Origin: an uncultured Prevotella sp.
Lineage (GTDB): Bacteria > Bacteroidota > Bacteroidia > Bacteroidales > Bacteroidaceae
Direction: 5' to 3'
Length of the DNA stretch: 12,386 nt
Assembly (NCBI GenBank): GCA_900318855.1
Contig: ONMG01000166.1
Coordinates: 1-12,386 of the forward strand
Below are positions 1 through 7,086 of this stretch, in pieces; the stretch's first letter is position 1, and each line of letters opens with the position of its first letter. Under the pieces are notes generated by a model. That model saw nothing but the letters and a program-made list of their open reading frames with translations, ran no database searches and was not told the DNA's origin. Both the position numbers and the translations under genes were made by a program.

Positions 1-99
1 ACATCGTTTCCAATAGCCATTCTGGTGAACTTCGGTACATGGCCCAAAGCACAGATAGAGCGTTATTGTTACCACGACGATATCATCAGGGCTTTCTAA
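1..99 (+). CDS. 3' end of a truncated gene, possibly GxxExxR family
   Basis: An open frame enters from the left edge in frame 1 and ends at TAA 97-99, leaving 32 codons. The visible end contains PIAILVNFG followed by PKAQIERY. That resembles the last beta strand and the ExxR end of GxxExxR (PF13366-like) proteins, which usually read LLINFG followed by LEIKR. Everything upstream is missing, so neither the start nor the family can be confirmed. The assignment rests on about 20 residues. No terminator hairpin is evident just after the stop. Confidence 0.4.
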   Translation, partial: TSFPIAILVNFGTWPKAQIERYCYHDDIIRAF

Positions 100-279
100 A
101 ATAATTGTGAGCAGATTTAGGGGGTGCTGACTATTTTCCAAAAACTTATTCTCGATTCATGGTGACGCATTGACGAAGTCAGGTAATGGTTTTGGCGAGG
201 GGTCGAAGAGTCCGTTCGTCAGAATATGCTCTCTTGTCCCCCTATTTCCCTTTCCCTCAATGGAAGTGGGCTGGCAGAG
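100..279. other. Intergenic region between convergent gene ends, nothing recognised
   Basis: This gap separates the + strand partial gene from the stop of the - strand glycosyltransferase. I saw no convincing promoter, hairpin terminator, RNA gene or long open frame. A short dyad TGAC-GAA-GTCA is present but too small to interpret. Confidence 0.5.
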
Positions 280-1062
280 TCAGTCTTTATGAGGGTTCCG
301 ACGGCTTTCTATAATCTTAGCCACTAATAGGAACTGGTAGTAGCCCGTCATTACGCTGTGGATGAGGCCCGGAGCACCGTTGCGCCAGTCGCCCTGCAGC
401 ACGTAGCTTCTGAAGAACCACCAGAGAGGTCGGCTGATGAGAGCCCCCATGCCATAGTGCTTGTCCTTGCGCTTCACCAGCTCGGCACTGCTGTAGCGGT
501 TCTGCTTTTCGGCCACCTCCTCAATGTAGTTCTCAGCCAGATGCTGCAGCTCCACGCCGTCAATTTGTGAGATACGCTCTACCCGTCCCTTCACCTTTGG
601 AAATGTATGGATATAAGGTGGCCATGTAGTACCTTCGCGGACAAAGAAGCGCAACTGCCAGTCCGCAGCTTGTCCTTTCTCGGGAATGTTCATAAATCGG
701 TTGCGACGCGGTATATAAAGTCCTTGTGGACAGTCGGGCTCAAGGATGCGGTGGTAGAGATAATCACGAAGGGCGGGCGTCACTATCTCGTCAGCATCCA
801 CCACCAATACCCACGGAAAGCTTGCACTCTGGATTGCAAATGTGCGAGCTGGTTCGACATACAAGTGGTTACCCTTGGGGAAGGTCACGATGCGGCAACC
901 GTAGTGAAGGGCGATGTCGCGCGTAGAGTCGGTGCTCTCCATGTCGCACACCACAATCTCGTCGAAGTCCTTCACGTTCTCCAGCACCTCACTGAGATGG
1001 CGCTCTGCATTGTAGGTGTTGATGACCACCGATATTTTCTTTTCTTGTTGTTGTGGATTCAT
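280..1062 (-). CDS. Family 2 glycosyltransferase, WaaE/KdtX-like
   Basis: The 260-residue protein is probably a cytoplasmic, membrane-associated glycosyltransferase that moves a sugar from a nucleotide-sugar donor to lipopolysaccharide core or another surface glycan. The GT-A fold is clear. The N-terminal strand ISVVINTYN (10-18) is followed by the donor-binding segment IVVCDMESTDST (36-47) and by VVDADEI (87-93), whose D89 and D91 form the metal-binding DxD. VDADE and the following RRNRF segment are typical of the WaaE/KdtX-like subgroup. No signal peptide is seen, and the C-terminal third has aromatic and hydrophobic stretches that could touch the membrane. The start lies 40 bases after the DUF4294 stop with no promoter motif between, so it is probably the second gene of that operon. 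The acceptor and sugar cannot be told from sequence. Confidence 0.85.
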   Translation of the reverse strand: MNPQQQEKKISVVINTYNAERHLSEVLENVKDFDEIVVCDMESTDSTRDIALHYGCRIVTFPKGNHLYVEPARTFAIQSASFPWVLVVDADEIVTPALRDYLYHRILEPDCPQGLYIPRRNRFMNIPEKGQAADWQLRFFVREGTTWPPYIHTFPKVKGRVERISQIDGVELQHLAENYIEEVAEKQNRYSSAELVKRKDKHYGMGALISRPLWWFFRSYVLQGDWRNGAPGLIHSVMTGYYQFLLVAKIIESRRNPHKD

Positions 1063-1102
1063 AATCGTGCCGTTATAGGGTGAGTAGAAGTGTTACTCGT
1101 TG

Positions 1103-1729
1103 TCAGAGCTGTCCGCTCTCCACTTGAAGAACTACGCGCTCGGTGAGCCGGTCGACGCCTTCGGGGTCGTATTTCTTGGTGAGGCTGGCTCCGAAGACCC
1201 ATGCGAAAGCCTGGTAGAAGCCTGCTTTCACAGGACCGAGGAAGGCCTGGATGAGTTGATAGGACGAGGAGTTGCACTCCCTGTATACCAGTTTGATGAG
1301 CAGCTTTCCTTGCTGATAGGTGAGCTTCTTCATGCGCGGCGTGTACTCCTTCTTTATCTCCTTCTCCACCACCTTCATGTGTTCGTCCTTGGCTTTCTTG
1401 TTCGGCAGCGTCTCAAGCACCTCATACGTCTCAAGGACGATGCGGTTCACCTCCTTCGCTATGGGCAGCACCTTCTTCACGTTGTACACCAGCCGGTTGT
1501 AGGCCATGCGGTCGCGTTCGTTGTGGAATATGGGCTTGGGATAGACGTAGATATTGTTCAGTTGCAGGTACTGAATGCTGTCGCGGCCCAGCTTCACCTT
1601 ACCGGTCTTCACCGTCGGTGCGTAGGTGGGCATTGTCATGTCGACATCCTGGTCCTCAGGCTTGATGTTCTGGGCGCTGAGCGTCAGTAGTTGTGCCATG
1701 AAAGCAGTCAATAATAGCAAACGTTTCAT
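1103..1729 (-). CDS. Exported DUF4294 family protein
   Basis: The 208-residue protein begins with a signal peptide (KR, hydrophobic 4-17, LSA then Q), with predicted cleavage after A19, leaving Gln at the mature N-terminus. The conserved body matches the Bacteroidota-specific family DUF4294. It includes YNRLVYNVKKVLPIAKEV (77-94), the lysine-rich helical ETLPNKKAKDEHMKVVEKEI (106-125), and the block from KLTYQQGKLLIKL through SSSYQLIQAFLGPVKAGF (135-172). Its biochemical function is unknown; a periplasmic location is inferred. The frame stays open to an ATG at 1765, but that codon lies inside the promoter, so ATG 1729 is chosen. It is the first gene of a likely pair with the downstream glycosyltransferase, which hints at a cell-envelope role. 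Confidence 0.85.
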   Translation of the reverse strand: MKRLLLLTAFMAQLLTLSAQNIKPEDQDVDMTMPTYAPTVKTGKVKLGRDSIQYLQLNNIYVYPKPIFHNERDRMAYNRLVYNVKKVLPIAKEVNRIVLETYEVLETLPNKKAKDEHMKVVEKEIKKEYTPRMKKLTYQQGKLLIKLVYRECNSSSYQLIQAFLGPVKAGFYQAFAWVFGASLTKKYDPEGVDRLTERVVLQVESGQL

Positions 1730-1737
1730 CTTAGCGG

Positions 1738-1769
1738 CAAAAGTAGCACTTTTTATCGGTTCCACCGAA
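1738..1769 (-). promoter_or_regulatory. Bacteroidales-type promoter of the DUF4294 gene
   Basis: Read on the - strand, TTCG (1769-1766, one mismatch to TTTG) is followed by exactly 20 bases and then TACTTTTG (1745-1738), a perfect TAnnTTTG -7 element. Only eight bases lie between the box and ATG 1729, so the message would be leaderless or nearly so. Confidence 0.75.
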
Positions 1770-1786
1770 AATAAGTGGCGGATTTA

Positions 1787-1818
1787 TTTGCAGTGCATCC
1801 CGATTTAAGCTACTTTTG
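1787..1818 (+). promoter_or_regulatory. Bacteroidales-type promoter of the helix-hairpin-helix gene
   Basis: TTTG (1787-1790), 20 bases, then TACTTTTG (1811-1818) is a full match to the -33/-7 consensus. Transcription should begin around 1822-1826. This excludes the upstream in-frame ATG at 1775 and favours ATG 1832 or 1841. The -33 box is 17 bases from that of the divergent DUF4294 promoter. Confidence 0.8.
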
Positions 1819-1831
1819 TGTGACCATTATC

Positions 1832-3919
1832 ATGAACTGCATGGAAAGACCTCTTCAGCCCCTTTCCCAGGAGCGCTGCCGCCCGTGCCGTGAATGCCGG
1901 GTGTGGGCAGTCGTTGTGGTGGGCATCCTGATGCTCGCTGCCCCACAACCCCTGCGTGCCCAAACTGACGAGCCCTGGGTGAACTACTACAATGCCTACA
2001 TTACCTTCAATGAAGTTGAGGACAACAGTCTCGAAGACACCTACGAGGTGCTCTCCGACCTCTATGCCCATCCTGTCGACCTCAATGCTGCCACGCGCAG
2101 TGATTTGGCCCAGCTGCCCTTCCTCAGTGCCCAGCAGATAAGCAGCATTCTGGCCTACCGCGACCAGTACGGTCCGTTGCGCAGCCTCAATGAGTTGTTG
2201 CTCATTCCCGGTCTCGACTATGTCCAAAGTCATCTGCTCTCCTTCTTCGTGCGCCTCGAAGCCCCTCAGCGCGAGTCTCCCTTCCCCCGTCCGTCCGCCC
2301 TGTTGCATGGTGGCCGCAACGACTTCACCGCCTACCTCAAGGTGCCCTTCTACACCCGCGACGGCGACCGTAAGGGGTTCCTTGGCTATCGCTATAAGCA
2401 TTGGCTGAAGTGGACCTATGGCTATGCCGACCGTGTGCGCCTGGGGCTCACTGCCTCGCAGGATGCCGGTGAGCCCTTCTTCGAGGGGCGCAACCGTCGG
2501 GGCTACGACTACCTCACGGGCTATGTGGATGTGCGCAAGATAGGATGGCTCCGGCAGGCTGTGGTGGGTCGCTATCGGTTGCGCACCGGTATGGGCCTGG
2601 TGCTCAACAACGACTTTGGCTTCGGTAAGCTCATGCTGCTCAGCACGCTCGGACGTGGCGCCAACAGCTTGCGTGGTTATGGCTCGCGCTCCGAGGACGG
2701 TTACCTGCAAGGAGCTGCCGCCACTGTGCGCCCACTGCCTTGGCTCGATGTCACCGCCTTCATCTCGCGACGGCGTCTCGATGGCACGCTGGCTGCCGAC
2801 AGCACCTCCATCTGCGCTATTGTCAGCGGTGGCTATCACCGCACGCGCACGGAGATGGACAAGAAGCACAACACCAGTCAGACCGCTGGCGGTGGGCATG
2901 TGCTGTTGCATACCTCCGGTTTCCATCTCGGCCTCACCGCCTTCGGTGTGTCGCTCTCCCGTCGCCTCGCCCCGTCCGAGCAAGCTTTCCGTCGCTATTA
3001 TCCCCGTGGTGACCGCTTCTGGAATGTCAGTGCCGACTATGGCTATGCCAGCCGGCGGCTGTCGGTGAGCGGCGAGACCGCCACCGGTGACTGTCATGCT
3101 GTGGCCACGCTCAATAGCGTCAGCCTTCAAGCCCTGTCGAATCTTCAGCTCTTTCTTCTTCAGCGCTTCTATTCCTATCGCTTCTATTCGCTTTTCAGTC
3201 GCAGCTTCAGCGATGGCGGACGCATCCAGAATGAGAGCGGTCTGTTCGCCGGTCTGCAGTGGTCGCCTTGGCGCAATGTCGATATCACGGCCTATGCCGA
3301 TTACGCCTATCACCCTTGGGCCCGTTACCAGGCCTCTTGGGCCAGTCGGTCGTGGGATGTGTTCATGCAGGGAGCTGCCGTCCTCGGTTCGTGGCGCATG
3401 GCCCTCCGGTGGCGCATGCGCCGGCGTCAGCGCGACAATGCCGAGCACACCGCTCTGGAGCCCCGCGCCGAGCACAGATGGCGTTTGCAAGTGGGTTATG
3501 GGCGTGAGGCGTGGAGCCTGCGGTGGCAGACCGATGTGGCCCAGTGCAGCCAGCGCGCCCGCAGCTTCGGTTGGATGACCTCCATGATGGCCGACTGGCA
3601 GCCCCGTCGATTCCGTCTGCAGGCCTTAGCTGGTCTCTTCCACACCCAGGATTACAACAGCCGCGTCTACTGTGCCGATCCACCTCTGCTCTACAGCTTT
3701 CTTTTCCCCGTCTTCGAGGGCCGTGGTTGGCATGGTGTGGTGAGCGCCACGTGGAAGCCTACGCAGGACATCGCCCTGACGCTGCGCTCCACGCTCACCA
3801 AGTATTTCGACCGTTCCTCCATCGGCAGCTCCTACACGCGCATCCAGGGTAGTTCAGCCCCTTACATGGAGGTGCAGGCGCGGGTGCGCATCTGGAACAG
3901 ACCACAGCAGCATCGATGA
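1832..3919 (+). CDS. Exported helix-hairpin-helix protein with large beta-barrel-like C-terminus
   Basis: With the start at 1832 the protein has 695 residues; ATG 1841 would give 692. It has a long basic N-region, a hydrophobic core (about 24-37), and a likely cleavage after LRA43 that leaves Gln44 as the mature N-terminus. A ComEA-like helix-hairpin-helix unit follows at about 80-128: HPVDLNAATRSDLAQLPFLS, a helix, YGPLRSLNELLLIPG. Tandem HhH motifs usually bind DNA but can also bind protein. The remaining ~550 residues alternate aromatic, polar and arginine-rich strands (for example RFYSYRFYSLFSRSF), which suggests an outer-membrane beta-barrel. Proteins of this layout occur in Bacteroidota, and their role is not established to my knowledge. 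A link to DNA uptake is only a guess. Three cysteines (16, 19, 22) precede the signal core. Confidence 0.8.
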   Translation: MNCMERPLQPLSQERCRPCRECRVWAVVVVGILMLAAPQPLRAQTDEPWVNYYNAYITFNEVEDNSLEDTYEVLSDLYAHPVDLNAATRSDLAQLPFLSAQQISSILAYRDQYGPLRSLNELLLIPGLDYVQSHLLSFFVRLEAPQRESPFPRPSALLHGGRNDFTAYLKVPFYTRDGDRKGFLGYRYKHWLKWTYGYADRVRLGLTASQDAGEPFFEGRNRRGYDYLTGYVDVRKIGWLRQAVVGRYRLRTGMGLVLNNDFGFGKLMLLSTLGRGANSLRGYGSRSEDGYLQGAAATVRPLPWLDVTAFISRRRLDGTLAADSTSICAIVSGGYHRTRTEMDKKHNTSQTAGGGHVLLHTSGFHLGLTAFGVSLSRRLAPSEQAFRRYYPRGDRFWNVSADYGYASRRLSVSGETATGDCHAVATLNSVSLQALSNLQLFLLQRFYSYRFYSLFSRSFSDGGRIQNESGLFAGLQWSPWRNVDITAYADYAYHPWARYQASWASRSWDVFMQGAAVLGSWRMALRWRMRRRQRDNAEHTALEPRAEHRWRLQVGYGREAWSLRWQTDVAQCSQRARSFGWMTSMMADWQPRRFRLQALAGLFHTQDYNSRVYCADPPLLYSFLFPVFEGRGWHGVVSATWKPTQDIALTLRSTLTKYFDRSSIGSSYTRIQGSSAPYMEVQARVRIWNRPQQHR

Positions 3920-3964
3920 GGCTACCACGCATGGGGCAACCTATAGCATTTGCACGATCTTCGA

Positions 3965-4008
3965 GGGAAATGGTCCAGGGTCGGCCCTGGGCTTCCAATG
4001 GAGCTATG
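3965..4008 (+). repeat. 44-bp intergenic repeat, copy 1
   Basis: This copy aligns without gaps to copy 2, 75 bases downstream, at 35 of 44 positions. It contains two hairpins: CCAGGG-TCGG-CCCTGG (3975-3990) and GCTTC-CAAT-GGAGC (3991-4004). It ends with the shared core CAATGGAGCTATG. Confidence 0.8.
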
Positions 4009-4039
4009 GGGATGAACTCCTGGGGGAAAGGATTAAGAA

Positions 4040-4083
4040 GGAAAATAGTCCTGGGCAGGCTCTGCGCTCTCAATGGAGCTATG
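4040..4083 (+). repeat. 44-bp intergenic repeat, copy 2
   Basis: This direct copy keeps the start GGAAAATAGTCCTGGG and the end CAATGGAGCTATG. The second hairpin persists as GCTCT-CAAT-GGAGC (4066-4079). A T-G pair of copy 1 becomes C-G here, and a C-G pair becomes T-G, so pairing is kept. The first hairpin is weakened. Confidence 0.8.
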
Positions 4084-4106
4084 ATTCTAAAGTGATGGGG
4101 TGTCCT

Positions 4107-4150
4107 CAGAGCTCCATTGGGGAGCTAAAGCCTTTCCATGACTATTTCCC
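4107..4150 (-). repeat. 44-bp intergenic repeat, copy 3 (inverted)
   Basis: Its reverse complement matches copy 2 at 32 of 44 positions without gaps, starting GGGAAATAGTC and ending CAATGGAGCTCTG. The second hairpin is retained as AGCTCC-CCAAT-GGAGCT with a one-base shift in register. Because it is inverted relative to copy 2, the perfect 10-bp arms CAATGGAGCT (4071-4080) and AGCTCCATTG (4110-4119) could also pair. Confidence 0.75.
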
Positions 4151-4228
4151 TTAACTCTTATTCTTGCACATCAAACTGTTATAGGTATTTAGGGGTGATT
4201 TGGTGTGACCGCATTATGGCGCTCACCC

Positions 4229-5242
4229 TTATTGCTCCGTCCAGAGCACTTGCACGATGGTCTGTCCCACGGCCTTGAGCGTGTTGCGGTCGATATGGTC
4301 GAGGTCATCGCTCACCGTGTGCCATGTCGGTCCGAAGGAGCTCTGCCGGCAGTCGGGGTAGTAGGGAATGATGTCCACCGTCGGGATACCTGCCTTCTCG
4401 TTGAGTGGCACGTGGTCGTCGGTGATGAAGCCACCGTCCTGCATGGGGAAGTAGCTGCCGTAGCCCGCAGCCTGTGCTGCCTGCCAGATGCGGTCGACGT
4501 AGGCTGCCGCATATTTCTTCGACACGCCCTCCTGATAGAACTTGGCACCCTGTCCGCCCACCATGTCAAGCAGTATGCCGTAGCGAGCCTCGTAGCCCTG
4601 CGGCAGGTTGGAAGCGAAGTATTGTGCTCCGAGAGCCCAGCTCGACTCGCTGTCGGGCACCGAGGCCCATTGTGGTGTTCCCCAGTCCTCAGCATCGAAG
4701 CATACAAAGTCCACTCCGATGTTCAGTGTGCTGTCCTTTTGCAGCAGTCGTGCTATCTCCAGCATCACGGCCACTCCGCTGGCCGCGTCGTTGGCTGCCA
4801 GTATGGGTGTGCGGTGCTTGGTGCTGTCGGGGTCGTTGTCGGCCCAGGGACGGCTGTCCCAGTGTGCGCAGAGCAGCAGTCGGGTGGTGGCTTCCGGCTT
4901 GTAGCTGGCCATGATGTTGGTGCTGTGGAGCAGTGTGCCGTTATAGCCTTTGAGGTCGGCCTTCTGCTCGGTCACCTTGCAGCCATACGCCTTGAATTTC
5001 TCCACTATCCACTTGCGGCAGGCCTCGTGGCCCGTACTGTTCATGTCGCGTGGCCCGAAGTCGCACTGTGCCTTGACAAAGGCAAAGGCCGAGTCGGCAT
5101 TGAAAGTCGGTCCGGCCGGTGTTGCCAGCGTGTCGGTGTCCGTTGTGTCGGCCGCCGCTTTCGTCCTATGGTAGGTGAGCAGACCGCCCCCCACAAGTAG
5201 GATGGCAGCCAGCGTGAGCGTTATCTTCATTGATGTTTTCAT
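4229..5242 (-). CDS. Type II glutaminyl cyclase (M28 zinc-peptidase fold), membrane-anchored
   Basis: The 337-residue protein has an N-terminal hydrophobic anchor (about 6-23), so it should act in the periplasm. The family converts N-terminal Gln of proteins and peptides to pyroglutamate using one zinc ion. Family landmarks appear in order: FGPRDMNSTGHE (62-73), LLCAHWDSRP (123-132), AANDAASGVAVMLE (149-162), FVCFDAEDWG (179-188), LLDMVGG (224-230), GGFITDDHVPLNEKAGIP (270-287) and WHTVSDDLDHID (307-318). By analogy with human glutaminyl cyclase, D152, D186 and H308 would hold zinc, E185 would be the acid/base, and W307 would line the pocket. The ITDDH.P and WHT.DD signatures favour a cyclase over an M28 aminopeptidase, though a peptidase is not excluded. 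Its ATG overlaps the TGA of the upstream fusion gene, which fixes the start and implies coupled translation. Confidence 0.8.
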   Translation of the reverse strand: MKTSMKITLTLAAILLVGGGLLTYHRTKAAADTTDTDTLATPAGPTFNADSAFAFVKAQCDFGPRDMNSTGHEACRKWIVEKFKAYGCKVTEQKADLKGYNGTLLHSTNIMASYKPEATTRLLLCAHWDSRPWADNDPDSTKHRTPILAANDAASGVAVMLEIARLLQKDSTLNIGVDFVCFDAEDWGTPQWASVPDSESSWALGAQYFASNLPQGYEARYGILLDMVGGQGAKFYQEGVSKKYAAAYVDRIWQAAQAAGYGSYFPMQDGGFITDDHVPLNEKAGIPTVDIIPYYPDCRQSSFGPTWHTVSDDLDHIDRNTLKAVGQTIVQVLWTEQ

Positions 5243-7086
5243 TCTGTACGGTGGTTTTGCACTTCCTGCATCACCCTGAGCCAGTTGCCGCCCCAGATGA
5301 GACTGATGTCGTGGTCGCTGTAGTGACGGCGCATCAGGCCGATGGTGAAGTTGATGAGTTCAGAGGCATCGGCGCAGCCCAGTACGGTGCCGTCGCCGTC
5401 GAAGTCGGTGCCCAGTCCCACATGTTCAATACCCATGATGCTCACGGCGTGGTCAATGTGGTCGAGGGCGTCATAGAGTGTGGCTTCACCGTCGCGGCGC
5501 AGGAATCCGTGGTAGAGCGTTATCTGTGCCACTCCGCCATGTGCCGCCAGGACACGGAGCTGGTCGTCTGTGAGGTTGCGTGGCACGTCGCAGAGCGCCC
5601 TACAGTTGGAGTGACTGCACACGATGGGCGTGTCGCTGATGTCGAGGGCATCGTAGAAGCTTTTTTCGGCCGCGTGGCTCAGGTCGACCATCAGTCCGCA
5701 GCGGTTCATCTCTTTGATGACCTGCTGTCCGAACTGGCTCACCCCGTTGTGGGTGGAGCAGCCGCGGGCGCTGTCGCAGATGTCGTTGTCGCCATTGTGG
5801 CAGAGCGTGATATACACCACCCCGCGCTGTGCGAAGTGGCGCACGTTGGCCAGCTTGTGCTCTAGAGCCAGTCCATTCTCAATGCCGAGCATGATGCTCT
5901 TGCGTCCTTTGCGCTGGTCTTCGTAGAGGTCGGCCGGTATGCGTGCTATACTCACGTAGGAGCCGTTGTGAGCCACGAGGTCCTCAAGCTTGTCGAAGAT
6001 GAGGTCGGCATACTGCTTCGGTGTGATGGAGGGCGGTGATGACAGCAACGACGGATAATGCTCGCCCAGCTGTGGATTGTGGCGGAGGATACCTGCGAGG
6101 TCGATTTTCGACGAGAACGTCTCGCCCATCTTAGGCTGGGGCAGATAGGCCACCATGGTCACGGCACCCGTGCCTCCGTCGTGCATCTTGTGAAGGTCGT
6201 AGAGTATGCGGCTGTCGCGCTGCATGAAGTCCACTCCCTGCGGGAAGAACATCGGTGTGTCGCAGTGGGTGTCGAGCGTCACCATCTGCTCCTGCAGCCG
6301 GCGGGCCCTGTGGTATTCGGCCGCGCGGGCCACGAGCCAGCGGAAGAGCGGCAGACCCTCGTCGCCGAGCCATTCAGGGTGCCACTGTACGCCCATCACC
6401 GACTTCAGCTCGGCGCTCTCGATGGCTTCCACGACACCGTCGGGTGCTGTTGCCGTGACCTTCAGTCGCTTGCCGCCACTGCGCACGGCTTGATGGTGGA
6501 AAGAGTTCACGGCCAGTGTCGTTGCCTGCCCGTTGCCATAGAGCCGGCTCAGTTCCGAGCCCTCTGCAATCCTCACCGTGTGCGTGGGCTCTGAACGGTC
6601 GCCGTCCTGTGAGTGCTTGATGGATGCCGTGCGCCCTTGCCGTGGCATGTAGATATCTTGTTCCACCTCACCGTCGAGCGCCATGGCCAGCGTCTGAATG
6701 CCTCGGCAGATGCCCAGCATGGGCAGCTGCCGGTTGTAGGCCAGCCGCGTGAGGAGGAGCTCCGGTTTGTCGCGGTGACTGTTGATGCTGTGCAGGCGTG
6801 GCGACGGTTCTTCGCCGGCCCAAAGCGGGTTGTAGTCACCGCCGCCGCTGAGCAGCAGACCGTCGATGTGGCTGAGTGTGGAGATGAGCACGTCGGGGTT
6901 GTCAGAGGGCGGCAGGATGACGGGGCAGCCTCCGGCCCTCACCACCTGCTCGTAGTAGCGGTCGCGCAGCTGTGCGTTCCCCTCCGCATAGTTGGCCGTG
7001 ATGCCAATCATCGGCACCTCACGCCCCTCAGGGAATGAGGAATAGAAACTGCCGAGGCTGTTGTCCAGGCTGAAGTTGTCGGTCAT
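5239..7086 (-). CDS. Fusion of C26 gamma-glutamyl hydrolase-like GATase with M19 dipeptidase
   Basis: This 615-residue protein joins two hydrolases. Residues ~25-255 are a class I glutamine-amidotransferase-like domain of the PuuD/C26 type, with oxyanion segment LSGGGDYNP (79-87), nucleophile C127 in GICRG, SFHHQAV (195-201) and H236/E238 in QWHPE. Residues ~268-605 are an M19 (renal dipeptidase family) zinc domain with H274 and D276 (DTHCD), E403 (GIENG), H471 (DLSH), H492 (CSHS) and D561 (GTDFDG). All key residues of both domains are present. C26 enzymes cleave gamma-glutamyl bonds; M19 enzymes cleave dipeptides, including Cys-Gly and ones with D-residues. No signal peptide is seen, so a cytoplasmic site is inferred. 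The frame runs on to 7365, but that part is antisense-like sequence inside the Lrp gene. ATG 7086 overlaps the Lrp TGA and is chosen. Substrate is unknown. Confidence 0.9.
   Translation of the reverse strand: MTDNFSLDNSLGSFYSSFPEGREVPMIGITANYAEGNAQLRDRYYEQVVRAGGCPVILPPSDNPDVLISTLSHIDGLLLSGGGDYNPLWAGEEPSPRLHSINSHRDKPELLLTRLAYNRQLPMLGICRGIQTLAMALDGEVEQDIYMPRQGRTASIKHSQDGDRSEPTHTVRIAEGSELSRLYGNGQATTLAVNSFHHQAVRSGGKRLKVTATAPDGVVEAIESAELKSVMGVQWHPEWLGDEGLPLFRWLVARAAEYHRARRLQEQMVTLDTHCDTPMFFPQGVDFMQRDSRILYDLHKMHDGGTGAVTMVAYLPQPKMGETFSSKIDLAGILRHNPQLGEHYPSLLSSPPSITPKQYADLIFDKLEDLVAHNGSYVSIARIPADLYEDQRKGRKSIMLGIENGLALEHKLANVRHFAQRGVVYITLCHNGDNDICDSARGCSTHNGVSQFGQQVIKEMNRCGLMVDLSHAAEKSFYDALDISDTPIVCSHSNCRALCDVPRNLTDDQLRVLAAHGGVAQITLYHGFLRRDGEATLYDALDHIDHAVSIMGIEHVGLGTDFDGDGTVLGCADASELINFTIGLMRRHYSDHDISLIWGGNWLRVMQEVQNHRTE

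Larger units (their letters stand above)
3920..4228. other. Intergenic gap between convergent genes, filled with 44-bp repeats
   Basis: This 309-base gap lies between the converging ends of the helix-hairpin-helix gene and the glutaminyl cyclase gene. No gene is supported. It holds three copies of a 44-bp repeat at 3965-4008, 4040-4083 and 4107-4150, described separately. The remaining sequence (4151-4228) is comparatively AT-rich, with no clear promoter or U-tract terminator. The repeat hairpins may act as a bidirectional transcription barrier. Confidence 0.7.

Noticed and set aside
1805..3490. 561-codon open frame on the - strand opposite the helix-hairpin-helix gene
   Set aside because: The translation has no recognisable domain and low complexity typical of an antisense shadow in GC-rich coding DNA. 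The + strand gene has a promoter, signal peptide and a known motif.
3965..4150. CRISPR array
   Set aside because: There are only three diverged copies, one inverted, with unequal spacing (31 and 23 bases) and no cas genes. A dispersed intergenic repeat explains it better.
4205..5200. 331-codon open frame on the + strand opposite the glutaminyl cyclase gene
   Set aside because: It mirrors a well-supported gene, has His/Val/Gly-rich shadow composition and no promoter.
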